A stretch of 64,000 nucleotides of DNA from Stercorarius parasiticus (lineage: Eukaryota; Chordata; Aves; Charadriiformes; Stercorariidae): positions 366,144 through 430,143 of the forward strand of contig VWZL01000298.1 of assembly GCA_013396915.1 (NCBI GenBank), read 5' to 3'. Below are positions 1-12,900 of this stretch, one piece after another. The notes under the pieces were generated by a model. That model was not told where the DNA came from. It worked only from the letters and a program-made list of their open reading frames with translations, and did no database searches. Position 1 is the stretch's first letter; each line of letters opens with the position of its first letter. The position numbers and the translations under genes are program-made.

Positions 1-3000
1 TAGTAAACAGATGTGTTTTTCAAAATTATTTTGTGCCAAAAGCTTGAATTTACACACACACACATGCAAAACCAAAATGAATACTATTCCAATATTGCTG
101 AAATTACACAGTCAAAATATTCAACAGCTGTGGGTGCAAGGTGAGGCAATCCACCCTCTCATCCATCAGGACCAAAAGTGGAGAGGTTTTGGGGTGGAAA
201 TTTTGTCAAAGGACAACTCTGGAGGATTCTTCAATATTAGTTTGTCAAGGATGGACTTAAAACTCACTTTCTGCAAAAAAAAGAAAAAAACACCCAAGTT
301 TTTGAGTGGCTCTACTTACACCAGTGCCCCCACATTAATGTCAGGTCCAGGGAAAGTCCAGATCCACCAACACAAACAATTGCAAATGCACCAGGGTCCA
401 GATGAGAGGGTTGCATACATCCAAAAAGCTAGTAGATCCTATGCAAAGGAGCCGAGTAGTAGCATACGGCTAAAAGTGATGATCTAACACCAAATTCAGC
501 AGGATTTGAAGGTCTACAGTGCCCTTCTCAAGGGCTTTTTTTTTTGGAAGAGATTTGCTGTAGTGATGACCCTCCTGTGAACAGTTACAGTAAGAAAGTT
601 TCCTCAGAAGACTCCTGACAAAGCGTGTATCCAGGCAAAGCCATTAACTATACCGAGCATTGAACTTTGGGGTAGTCAACACTGAATTTGACCTAGCAAT
701 TATTAGAATATACCATTACAAACAATTAGTACCTTTGACCTGAAGGTGTCTTTTTACTAGAGTTAAAGGGTGGCAGGTTATGAAGACTGGACTCATCCTT
801 CTGCATTTATTTAAGAATTTTCAAGGGACAACAGGAATACAAAATAAGGTCTGTGGAAGAGTTTTTCTTTGATCTAATACAAACAGACTACTATTCTGCA
901 AGCTGCAAAGGTACATTTTAATTACCACAGTGAAAGCAGATGTAAAATCAATAAGGTGTTTTATTTCTCTCATTGATATGTATAAATACTTACTTTACAG
1001 CAAGGTTAAGCTGAGTTTTCTGTCATTAAATGTAAGGATTGATGCAGACCATTCAAACTAGGTTAGAGCAGCAGAGAACAGAGTAGCCATCCATGTCACG
1101 CCATCACCTGAAAATATTCACCCAATTCTTCAGAAACTATTTTCTGGGCTATTCAGAAATTTCTTTCATCACTAGTTTGAGATTGAAGGCCGTAATGGAC
1201 AAAACTTTATTACAAATAACTGGGTCAGCCATTCCAGTATTTATACAACTGTGCTTGCTTGTCTTAATTTATGAAGTAGTTCAATTACTATAGAATTTCT
1301 TGGGGATGTCTCATTTTAATAGAACCATTAATTCTATGCTCAGAGGATGTATAGAAATTGATGGCCAGTTCCTGCTCTTCATTTTAAGCAGAGATGGATC
1401 CAATTCAGAGCCTCCCACTGAAACTCTCTCAAACTTTGAGGAAAATTCAAGCCGCGTTCGCAAGTATCAAAGGCCAAGGTTTTTTGCATTTATTTATGTC
1501 TTTAATTGTTAATTTTATTAGGAGCAAGAACTACAGTCTCCTGTTGTCCTTGACTGACTTCAAGCCAGTTGTCTTTCCCCTCATAATGATTCTCATTTAT
1601 CTAGGAGAAATCAGAGGACCCCTTATATCCCCTGAAGTCCCTCTGTCAAAAACACTGATGATCATTCCTACGTATCACTTTTTACTTCATAGACTTTGAA
1701 AAACTCCACAGGAAGAAAGGCTGGCCCAACCACAGCAGTGCGTAACTTGAGATGTCACTGGACTCTGCCTCCACTAGAAGCACATCTGAGACACTAGACA
1801 GAACAAGCCCAAAACTTCAGAAGACTTTAAACATTTAAGCATGGCCTGCCTAAGCACTGAAATCAAATGCAAACTTTTGCATTTTAAATCTTCCTAGATT
1901 TCATACCTCTATTTTCTTTGTTAGAAGCATTTACTTCACTGACAGTGGTGATGGGAATATGCCCTCGATGCTGGGAGGCACACAAGTGTGTTAGTAATAG
2001 GTGCCATACAAGTACTACTGATTCAAAGCCAATTCCACATTATTCACATAATTTTATGTCTTCATTTAGAAGTTGGTTTAAATGAATACCTCACTATTTA
2101 CAAGGCTTTGCAACTGCACCGTTATGCACATAGTGCCCAGACGACAGTCCAATCTGCTCTACAAAAATCTGTATAATATTTCTTCCACTTTTTAAGAAAT
2201 TCTTTCTGTATTTTTAAATTTCATTTTAGCTTGGTTTATGACCTGTTTTCACACATTCCTCATGTATTCCATTGTGAGGGCTCTTGGAGAAATCTGCAGG
2301 AAAGAGGTACTTGCAGTGTCTGTACAACGATGTGCAGAGGGACCCAAACTACAAAACATCTGGTTATACGGTACAGACAGGGGAACCATGGAGGCAAGTT
2401 TGCCAGTAGCAGAATGTTAGTCTTGAATAAATTAGAAGGGAGAGATCATTCACAGACTCTTTTCTAGCAAAATTATAGGAATATCAGATTAACATGGGAC
2501 AAGAGCCCAGTGAGAATAGAGCCCTTATGATTCAAAATGCAGAAATATCAGAGGCAACATGTCACAGAAATAAGGAACAGCAAGGATAAGGATGTTATGA
2601 TTCTTTTTTTTTTGCTTTTTTATTGCAGTCACAGAAGACAAAGTGCCTTATCAAGGCATATGCTTTAAGGGGCCAATTTTGCATCTAATGAAGTCAATGG
2701 AAAAAAACATTGAGTTCAATGATGCAACATAATGTCCTTAATGAAAAAAGTAATCTCATGTTAGGACCCACTTTTGAACCCATTAATGTTGATGGAAATC
2801 TTTCTTTTGATTTCAAAAGCACCAGATTAAAATACCAAGTATTCAAAAAGACAGACATCTAGAAGCCCTCTTCACAAGTGCATCCCATCTATTCAAAGTT
2901 TAGATTAAGCCATGGAGAGACTAGTTCATGATCCTACAGATATGGTCAGACTGCCCATCTGTCTAAAATAATCGTGAGCTCAGGCACTGGCAGGACAATT

Positions 3001-3927
3001 GTACCTGAATATCTTTATGTTTAACTCTTTGTGCCAATAAAATTATCTCTGACATTTATGGACCCTGCCATTTTGACTTACTGTATGCTTATGCTAAAAT
3101 TCCAAGGAAGACGCATAATTTTTTCTCTCCCTATGTACTCTGCCTCAATAAGGAACAATTCATTTTACTCAGACTTTTCTTTTTTAATATCACTGTAGCC
3201 CTGAGACCAGGCAGAGATAATACCAACCCAAATGTTTAAGGCGGGAGAGGTTGGCAGTGGGGGGGAGGACATGAGGGGAAGAAGATTATAAGGGAAACCA
3301 CTGTGTCTGGCCCTTTTCTAAGCAAAAGCAACTGCAGGGAACATGACTCTCCTTGGTCCAGATTCAGAAAGCATGATTTCGGTGATAAATGGATCAGTAC
3401 TACTGCTGTCGGGGTAAAGTTTACCTCAGAAAAAAGACCCGAGAAGTTCTGGTGTATTCAAGAGCTCGGTGAAACTTGTCTTACTCCTGAACTAGACAAA
3501 CCTTTAAATCAAAAAAGGCAGATTCATGTTGGCATGCATAAATTTTCTCAAAAGCAATAGGAATAACGCAGCACATGAGAAAAGACAATAAACTCCAGTT
3601 ATTTTTGGCTATTGATGAGATGAGACCCTCTCCCCAGTGCATGATGAGAAGGTCAGCAATGCAGAGCCTTCAAGGCTGGGCCTCTGCACTTATACACTAG
3701 TGGTGCACATTGGCCACAACAGGTCCCCAGGTGGTGGCATAGTCATTTACTAGGGTAAACTTGTAACTTAGAGATGTGTTTCAGTACTTCCCCCTACCTG
3801 GTATTAATCATAGTCTAATCCCATCATAATCATCTAAGTACTCAGAGGACTCAGATTTTTTAATGACACATCTGAAACTTGGAGTGCTGGAGGTCAAGAA
3901 ATGCAGTTTTTTCCATCACTAAAAAGT
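1..3927. other. Unique AT-rich DNA, no gene seen
   Basis: No recognisable gene, RNA or transposon was found. An open frame of 158 codons on the plus strand (11-487) has no recognisable domain, and its composition is that of translated non-coding DNA. There is a short (AC)n stretch near 53-64 and a T run near 537-545. A pyrimidine-rich run near 2605-2629 ending in CAG resembles a splice acceptor but opens into no convincing exon. The stretch ends where the CR1 3' terminus begins. Confidence 0.6.
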
Positions 3928-4493
3928 AGAATCATAGAATAGTTTGGGTTGGAAAGGACCTTTAAAGGTCATCTAGTCCAACCCCCTCTGAAATGAGCAA
4001 TGACATCTTCAACTAGATCAGGTTGCTCAGAGCCCCGTCCAGCTGGACCTTGAATGGTTTCAGGGATGGGGCATCTAACATGTCTCTGGACAACCTGTTC
4101 CAGTGTTTCACTACCCTCACTGTAAAAAATTTCTTCCTTATATCAAGTCTGAATCTTCCCTCTTTTAGGTTAAAATCTTTACCCCTTGTCCTATCACAAC
4201 AGGCCCTGCTAAAATGTCTGTCCCATGTTTCTTATAAGTCCCCTTAAAGTACTGAAAGGCCACAATAAGGTCTCCCCAGAACCTTCTCAGCTCCAGGCTG
4301 AACAACCCCAACTCTCTCAGCCGGTCCTTATAGATGTGATGGTTTCCACCCCTCTGATCATTTTTGTGGCCCTCCTGTGGACCCGCTTCAACAGCTCCTT
4401 GTCTTTCCTGTGCTGAGGGCTCCAGAGCAGGGCACAGTACTCCAGGTGGGGTCTCACCAGAGCAGAGTAGAGGGGCAGAATCACCTCCCTTGA

Positions 4494-6208
4494 TCAGCTG
4501 GCCATGCTTCTTTTAGTGCAGCCCAGGATGTGATTGGCTTTCTGGGCCGTGAGCACAAATTGCCAGCTCATGTCCAGCTTTTCATCCACCAGTACCCCCA
4601 AGTCCTTCTCGGCAGGGCTGCTCTCAGTCCCTTCATTCTCCAGCCTGTGTTGATACCGGGGGTTGCCCCGACCCAGCTGCAGGACCCTGCACTTGGCTTT
4701 GTTGAACCTCATGATGTTCACACGGGCCCACTTCTCAAGCCTGTCCACATCCCTCTGGAGGGCATCCTGTCCCTCAGGCATGTCAACCACACCATTCAGC
4801 TTGGTGTCAATCACAAACTTGCTGAGGGTGCACTTGATCCCACTATGTCACTGATAAAGGTATTGAACAGTTCTGGTCCCAGTACGGACCCCTAAGGGAC
4901 ACCACTTGTCACTAATCTCCATCTGGACATTGACCCATGACCACTACCCTCTGGATGCAACCATCCAACCAGTTCCTCATCCACTGAACAGTCCACCCAT
5001 AAAATACATATCTCTCCAATTTAGAGAGAAGGATCTTGTGGGCAACCGTGTCAAAGGTCTTACAGGAGTCCAGGTAGATGATATCCATAGCTCTCCCCTT
5101 GTCCACTGATGTAGTCACTTCATTATAGAAGGCCATTACGTTGGTCAGGCAGGACTTGCCCTTGGTGAAGCCCTGCTGGCTGTCTCAAATCACCTCCCTG
5201 TCCTCCGTGTGACTTAGCATGGCTTCTAGGAGGATCTGTTCCATGATCTTCCGAGGCACAGAGGCGAGGCTGACAGGTCAGTAGTTCCCAGGGTCCTCCT
5301 TTCTACCCTTTTAAAAAATGGGTGCAATGTTTCCCTTTTTCCATTCACTGGGCACTTCACCTGACTGACATGACTTTTCAAATATCATGGAGAGTGGCTT
5401 AGCAACTACATCAGACAATTCCCTCAGGACTCTGGGATGCATCATCTCATCAGGTCCGATAGACTTCTCCATGTTCGGTTCCTCAGGTGGTCACGAACCT
5501 GATCTTCTCTTACAGTGGAGGGAATTGTCTCCCCTAGTCCCTGCCTTGCAGTCCATCCACTTGAGAGGTGTGGGGAGAGAGGCTGCCAGTGAAGCCTGAG
5601 GCAAAAAAGTTGTAGAGTACCTCAACCTTATCCTCATCCATTGTTACTAATTTGCCAGTCTTGCTCATCAAGGGGGCTATGCTTTCTTTGAACTTCCTTT
5701 CCTGATTGACATACCGGTAGAAGTCCTTCTTATTATTCTTTGTGTCCTTGGCATAGTTCAGCTCCAGCTGTGCCTTGGCCTTTCTGACCCCATCCCTACA
5801 CAACCGGGCAGTATCCCTATACTCTTCCCAGGATACCTGTCCCTGCTTCCACTGCCTGTGCATTTCCTTCTTGTCCTTTATTTTGGCCAGCAGGTCTCGA
5901 CTCAGCCATGTCTGTCTCTTGCCCTCCTTTCCTGATTTCTTACCCCTGGGCATTGTGAGCTTTTGTGCTCTACGGAAAGTTAAAGTTCTGCCAGCTCTGT
6001 TGTGCTGCCTTGCCACTGAAGGAAGTTTCCCAGGAGTGTCCTATTGACTAACTCCTTGAAGAGCTGGAATTTTGCTTTCCTAAAATTCAGGGTCCTGACT
6101 TTACACTTCCCCTGCCCCATATCCCTCAGGACTGCGAACTCCACCAGTGCATGATCACTGCAGCCCAGGCTGCCTCCAATGTTGATGTCACCAATTAGCT
6201 CACGTGTG
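4494..6208 (-). pseudogene. CR1 ORF2 connector and reverse transcriptase, disabled
   Basis: This continues the same CR1 ORF2. Segment 5534-6016 is the Lys/Arg-rich connector between endonuclease and RT, with WLSRDLLAKIKDKK and the NKKDFYRYVN motif. Further on are [12 protein letters not shown] near 5140-5175, motif A ([15 protein letters not shown]) near 5040-5080, and a SGVP-GSVLGP motif near 4870-4900. The C-terminal stretch 4494-4814 carries [19 protein letters not shown] and the [15 protein letters not shown] segment. The motif-C box, normally FADD in CR1, reads FVID near 4804-4816, so a catalytic aspartate is gone. In-frame stops (one consistent with CGA to TGA, one with CAG to TAG) and at least three frameshifts confirm an old pseudogene. 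The plus-strand open frames across it are antisense shadows. Confidence 0.9.
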
Positions 6209-6946
6209 TTAGTGACCCAGTTGGTGGTCCTGTATAGCATCCCTTCTGGTAGGACTGCCTATTATCTGGCTTAAGAAGTTATCTTTGACGCATTCCAGGA
6301 GTCTCCTGGATTGCCTACAGCTCACCATGCTACTTTTCCAGCAGATGTCAGGGTGGTTGAAGTCCCCCAGCAGGACAAGAGCCTGTGAGCACGATGCCTC
6401 CTGTAGCTGGAGCAAGAAGGCTTTGTCAATAGGCTCCCCTTGATTGGGGGGCCTGTAGTAGGCACCAGCCACAAGGTTCCCTTTGTTGCCTTGGTCTCTT
6501 ATTCTTATCCATAGGCTTTCAATCTGCTCACGGCTATTCTTCCAAGACAGCTCTTCATGCTGTAGCCGTTTCTTGATGTAGAGGGCAATGCCTCCACCCC
6601 CCGTTCCTCTCCTGTCCCTTCTGAACAGCCTGTAGCCAGCGATAGCCACACTCCAGTCATGGTATTTGTCCCACCAGGTTTCAGTAATGGCAACTAGGTC
6701 ATAGCTTTCTAGCAGTATGGTGGCTTCCAACTCCTCCTGTTTGTTGCCCATGCTGTGTGCATTGGTGTAAAGGCACTTCAGCTGGGCTGTTGGCCATGTC
6801 ACCTTCTTAGAGGAACACTCCTTAATTCCTCTGTGATATTTCCCTGGTGTATGTCTCTTGGCTCCCGTTACCTCAGGAGTCCCTGTCTCTTCTCCATAAG
6901 ACTTCAAGTGTGCTGCTGTGTAGCCAGCGAGAGCCCTCGCTAGCAC
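6209..6946 (-). pseudogene. CR1 ORF2 endonuclease domain (APE-type)
   Basis: This 245-codon open stretch is the N-terminal part of CR1 ORF2. The encoded domain belongs to the apurinic/apyrimidinic-endonuclease family, which nicks target DNA to prime reverse transcription. Visible signatures in order are the N-terminal LYTNAHS segment (Asn of the active site), ITETWWD (catalytic Glu), a GGGGIALYIKK segment, AYYRPPNQ, and GDFNHPDICW with the Asp/Asn pair. The final SDHALVEF motif (SDH signature) lies in the next reading frame at about 6090-6150, after a frameshift near 6235. The endonuclease motifs are therefore intact in composition, but the frame is broken before the domain ends. ATG at 6946 is only the first Met in the open stretch and need not be the original start. 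Confidence 0.9.
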
Positions 6947-6960
6947 CCTGTCCCTCTAAC

Positions 6961-9900
6961 TGTTGCCTGTTGTCCCACAGCTTGTCACATTGGCGCCCTC
7001 AAGTGTAGTTTAAAGCTCCATCATAAGTTGTGAGCAAAGAACCTCTTCCCCCTTTCAGAAAGGTGAACCCTATATGACACCAGCCAACCTGGCGTTGTGT
7101 AGGCCATTCCATTGTCGAAAAAAACAAAATTGTGGTGGTGACACCAGCCACAGAGCCATGTGTTAATACACTGGGCTCATCAGTTTCTTTCAATGTTGTT
7201 GCCTGCAACTGGGAGGAGAGAGGAAAAAATAACCTCTGCTCCAGATACCCTTACCAACCATCCCAAAGCCCTGAAGTCTTTTTTGATTCCCCTGGGACTA
7301 TGCATTGCAGCTTCATCGCCATGCACATGGAAGAGCAGCAATGGGTAATAGTCCAATGGCCATACCAGGCTAGGAAGTTTCCTAGTGATGTCCTTTACCC
7401 AGTCCCCAGGGAGAGCAAGTAGGAGAGCAACAGAACTCCTGTTGCAGAAGACAGCAGAAAGAGGAACGGGAACACTCCTTCCACTTAACCCCCCAAGCTG
7501 CTGACACTGAAATCAGAATGGAGAATCTGAATTTTAATTGTGAGGCTCTGTTTCCTGGATTAATAAGGACCAGAGGCATCCCACCGGCATTTAGGTCCTT
7601 CAGCAGAATGGGAAGAGCACCCAAGGGTTTGACTTTATTTGGCCTACATCACTTACAACCTTGAGCTACCCTAAGTCCGTGTACAGTTAAGTTTTCTATG
7701 TTTTTCTTTTTAGATGGGAAATTTGGGGGCAGAGGCTATCTTCTTCCATATATTTGTACAACTACACAACACTGAAGAGACTCATTTAACATTAGGGCAG
7801 AGTATTCATCCTTTGATGCATATTTAATGCGTCAACTATACATCAATGTTAGATCAGTGTATAAACACACATATGCTCTTGGACAAAAGCATCCATGCAT
7901 CAAAACTCTGCGTCCATACTTTAATGTATTTAATTAAGAGAGTAACCCATTACCACTAATTATGGTTTATATTTTCATAATACTGTTTTATGGTTATTAC
8001 CTATTCCCTTCAGTTCTATCTATCTATCTACATGCCTTACATGCTATGACATTATCTAAAGAGCTCTTTGTTTCACACAAAACCAGAAATCATTACCTAG
8101 GCTGATCTCAAAGCTTCTACACTGCCCATTCTGCACTATCTGGGATGCAAACTGACTTCATCTTCTCACACTTCTCCTTGAAGATAATCTGATCAGGAAT
8201 TTCACATACAATTTCACACTTTGTGAAGCATTTACACCCACGTGTGCCCACTCCACGGGAAGCTGTCCCAGTACTTTCATGATGACCTCCATGACAGGAA
8301 ACACTCCAGGGAGACAAAAGGTGATACAAAGATACAACCAACATTTCAAACGTCATATTAATTCCTGCTAAGAACACTAAAACTATGTGTCAATACAGGA
8401 AAAATAGCTCAAAAGAAAGAAATAATATAATGCATGCAGTTACAGACAAAAATATCAGGAAAAGGAAGTTTTGAAATGGAAGCTAAATGTTGAAGAACAT
8501 TGATTTGAGATCTTTTGGGATCCTCTGACAACTTTTTACTTAAAGAAGAACTATCATCTGGGCCATGTTAGCCCAGAATCTATGAATTCTTTTTAAAACA
8601 TGTTTATCTTTATTTTATTTAATTATAAGAATTTTTACCAATTAGAAAGACTGAGGCTGAGAACAGGTTTTCCTGTAGTTTATAATAGCGCCTCCAATAA
8701 GAAGTGGTATCGCTAAATAATGACAATTTTTTTTATAAAGAGGATAGAGCTTTTAGGCTAACACCTTGTTAAACTACATTTACCAATGCTTTTCAGAAAG
8801 ATTTTTCTTTCTCTGTAACTGGAATTCTTTCTCCCTTCCAATTGCATTTCTTCACATCTGCCTCAGTATCCACCAACTGTGGAAAGAAACACACTTTCTC
8901 AGTGAAAAAAACAAAGGAGAGAGGCTAGTTTTGACCTCGTTTTTCATGGCCTTATGAGTTCTAAAGCCACTACCTTTTGTGAAGACTTTTTGTATTTGCA
9001 GTGGTTTGGACGACACCTGCCTCACCTCCTCCCAGTTGCCTGCTTTGGGAAGCCAGTGCAGGATGTGTGGGGCGAAGGGCCTTCTTAAGGCACAGGCATG
9101 ACGGGCTGCTGGTGTTCGCATGCAGCAACGTAGGGCAGTCCACAGTTAGCCCAGACACAAAATACAGCCTTTAGTTGATTTTACTGAGAGCTGGCGGTGG
9201 TGTGGTGCCGTCTGCGGAAGCTACAACCATGGCTTGGCATTGGAGTAGCAACTTCCCTGGGCATGCCACAAGAAGCAAAGCTACCTCCATGGACATCTGC
9301 CAGGTCTCACAGGTTTTTGATGTATGACACAGCTTTAGCCGGGGTGGTCACTCTGCAAAACATATAATTTTTCCTAGTCTGTACCACTCCCTTTACCCTT
9401 TCACTGGCTGCATCTGACATCAGGCACAGAGGAAAGATCTCTGCCATCAGCTCAACAGTGCAGAAACACCATGGCAAAAAAAAACGTAGGTCTATAAACT
9501 TTTTTGGTTCAGTAGGATTTGAAGCCTCCGTCTCCTGATGAAAAATTGTCAACAGGAACCACTGGAAGGTTTTTTAGGGACTCCAACCAACCCACACAGA
9601 CTTGATCAACAATGGTGAAAATAATTTAGAAATATTAAAATAGATCAAATATACTTCAGTACTCAGAAATAATAATGGCAGTTTTTGAGCCACAAATAAA
9701 GCAATGCATGTTAGAATATGTATGAAAGTAGTCAGGAAAAAATCCACATGTAATTCAAGTCGTTCTGTTCTATGGTTGTAATGAGCCTAGAGTTAAAGAC
9801 AACTTGTTCCACTGCAGCTCAGTCTAACACATGCTCAGCCTGACCCTCTCATCTTCTCACTGGTAAAATAAATACTATAGAAAAAAAAAATTCAAGGGAA

Positions 9901-12900
9901 TAAAAAGAAAAAAAAAAGAAAAAAAGAAAAGGATAGACAAAGACACTGAGAAAGAAAAGAAGAACTATTGAAAGCCTGCGCAGACAAGTATGAATCAATT
10001 ATTCTAAAAAGCAGATGTAAAATGAAGCTGCTTAAACATATAAGGCACTTCTACATTATATTCAAATAATGCTGAAATTATAGAGCTGTCATTCGCAGAC
10101 CTGTCGAGGGTGCCTTTCTTACCACATTATGATTTAGCATTTCTCTTGGAAGGTTGTAGCAATTTTGACATTAGAGTCATTGGACAGAAAAACCATAAAA
10201 TGTACACAAAGCACCACCTCTCTTTTTGTGGTCTTAAAAAGAGCTCTGAGAACTGATTTTGCCACTAAAAAATTAAAAATAAATAATAATAATACAAAAG
10301 AATGACCTGAAAGGAAATATTCTTAAAAGTGCAGAAATGCTACTCTCAAGAGAGAGAGCACGCACGTCTGTAGAACAAATGTAACTGTGAAGATTTAAAT
10401 AATTTGATGGCACATAACCTAATCTGACATGGCAGCAGGTTATTTTACAAATTGTGAAGGGCTCTGCCCACCAGTGACATAATAAGAGCCTCTTTGAGAG
10501 GCAACTCAAAGATATGGATTTTTCTGGAGGCAAACACCCAGGTGACAGAAATGGAGCTTGAGAGAGCGAAGCAACTCCTGACGACTTGCTCTCTGGGCTG
10601 CTCAGCTCCGGCTGAGGCAGCGTGGACAGCATTTATGCCCAGGATCTGCCTACAACCGATGGGGATCAAAGCTAGCACTAGCAGTATGGAGGTGCACACG
10701 GCATGGTTTCATAATTATTTAACAGACAGTGCTGAGCGTCGGTCAGCAGAGTCCTGTCCCACACATGGGTGGATGGGAAAGGGCAGCAGATCTCCTCAGA
10801 GAGGGGGCAGCACCGCCCCCTCTGCCCTGTGCTCATAGGGCTCCTGCCCGGCTACAGTCTGCAGCTCCGGGAGCTGGCTTGCGGATAAAAGTGGTTCTGT
10901 CAGGGGGCCTGAATTGCTCAGAGGTAATTGCTGACCCTCACAGGTCCAATTAGCAGTTACACACTCCCGTAAACAGCCCACGGGACCAACCTTTTTGTGC
11001 ACACACATATATTGAAACTTTCGTTGCACTTGGTATCATGTCTACAAGCTTTGCTGTTGCTTTTCAACAGATCAAAGGTCTATCAGGAAAAATGAATGCT
11101 GAACCGGCTCTGGACATGAACAGATATTTGTATACATGCATACCACCGAAAGACATGAACTGCAAAATGTTGATGAGCTAGAACAAAATGCAATATATTT
11201 AAGGGGGTATTTTCAATCACGTTCTCTGATTGTTATAATTTGATGAGATAATCCTAACCAGTTAGCTCTAATAAACTCACAGATCATGAACAATGGCTGC
11301 ATTAAATCTATTGTCACTAGCAGTAACATGAGGAGCAAAGGCTCACAGGCTCTTCTCACAGCATTTGATTTTATTCACTCAGTCTCTCCTTCCACATCAG
11401 CTGCCATCTGGACAAAATTCAGAAACCATGACACCTGCTTGAAGAATAAGATGCTGATCAGATGGAATGGGCTGGGACTTTATCTTGAGAGCCGAAATGT
11501 GAATTGTTGGTAACACAATCACTTAAAAGGTTTGTAAATTATGTGCCTTCAGCTCAGCATATGGCTCATGTGAAATATGGACTTGTGAACTTTTCACAAA
11601 ACTTGAGCTTGGATGATATAGTGGTGGCTGTTTTATAAACATGTGTGATAAATAAGTACAACTTTACAAGTATACACACAAGAGAGAGTGTCAATGGCTT
11701 TCAGCACCCTTTTAAATAATGATACTATTTTACGTTTGCTTAGCAGCGTACAAATATTTATTTCACCCAAAATATCCACGCAGACCTCACAGTACTGCTG
11801 TAAAAGCCAGACAAGAAAACCTGGGGCCTCCTGGCTATACTGCCCTGGTGTGGAAACCAGCCCCTGTTGCCGTTCTGCCTAGACAAGGGGTACAGAGGAA
11901 GGTCCTCCTCTGGCTGGGCGCAGCAGGGCCCCTCAGCCCCTTCTGCCCTAGCAGAGCTGTAATTTCTGTAAGGATGGGTACGGTCAGTACAAAAACTCTT
12001 CTCTCCTGGCTTGGAGTCAGCAAAGAAACCCACCTGAGCAACCCTGCCCTCTGCAGACCAGGGACCAGAGAAACTCCTGATATCTATTCACTAATGAATT
12101 CGTAGTTTGCACGCACAAATATGGACACTGCAAGTGTTTCAAGCCCTCTTCTGTTGATTCACTGAGGTATACATCTGTGTAGGTTTCTCACACATCATGA
12201 AGGCATTTCTGGGTACCGATATTCAAGAACCGAATCTGAAAAAACATGGCTTCTTATTACCCTCACTGACTCCAGCTAGTGCTGTTGAGACACTAATGAA
12301 TTTCTTTTATTTTTTTTCCCAATTTTGAAAAAAAATTAAAAAAAAAACAAAACCAAACTTTTCAGGACTTTTTGGGGGGATGATACAGATTTTAAAAAAT
12401 TAGTTCCCCACTCTAATGCCAAGTTATGGCGCTTTAAAACAGCCAGCTTTGCAGTGCTAAATGGTCTTCTGTAGCCTCATCCTTCTGCCTGCCTACAAGA
12501 AATAGTGACAAATTACAGCTGGGGGGGGGAGACTGAAGAAAGAAATATTCCATTTTTAATTGCCTTTTCATTTTCTTTTTATAGCCATGCTTAAACTGTG
12601 AGTTATCAGAAGCTGTTCAAAGTCTTTTTCTTTTACCATTTTAAAATATATTCCTCCTAAAGCCAGATGAAAAATACGGTTAATGGGGTTTTGTGACTCC
12701 CACAAAGTCCCCTACAAATTAAGGGACTTTGAAAAAATGTCAGCTGCCCAGTTCCCAAGAAAGAAAAATTAAACAATAAAGGCTTATCGACTTGTTCCTG
12801 AGAAGATAAAGCACTTATGAATGAGACCCTCTCATACTCTCTGGTTTGTGATCAGAGTCTGCAATTTCCCAGATTCACAGAAAATATTCTGATTAGCAAA

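Larger units (their letters stand above)
3928..6960 (-). mobile_element. CR1 non-LTR retrotransposon, long copy, inactive
   Basis: A chicken-repeat-1 LINE lies on the minus strand. Its 3' terminus is at the low-coordinate end (3928-3990), where the reverse complement of the CR1 tail is visible: an ATTCTATG-type repeat preceded by the AAGGTCC...CCAACCC signature. The endonuclease and reverse transcriptase regions follow towards 6946. About 3.0 kb is present, roughly the length of CR1 ORF2 plus its 3' UTR, so this is much longer than the usual 5'-truncated copy. The 5' limit is uncertain. The minus strand remains open over 6999-7208, but I do not recognise ORF1 there. Frameshifts, stops and a lost catalytic residue show that it is dead and fairly old. 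Confidence 0.93.

Noticed and set aside
2600..2640. Splice acceptor and exon
   Set aside because: There is a good pyrimidine tract and CAG, but every frame closes quickly and no donor or recognisable peptide follows.
4530..4895. Plus-strand ORF of 121 codons
   Set aside because: It is antisense to the CR1 RT on the minus strand.
8117..8377. Endothelin-like peptide
   Set aside because: C-x-C-F-T invites the comparison, but the remaining Cys spacing is wrong (C-x-C-x3-C-x3-C instead of C-x-C-x7-C-x3-C), and the surrounding frame lacks processing sites or similarity.
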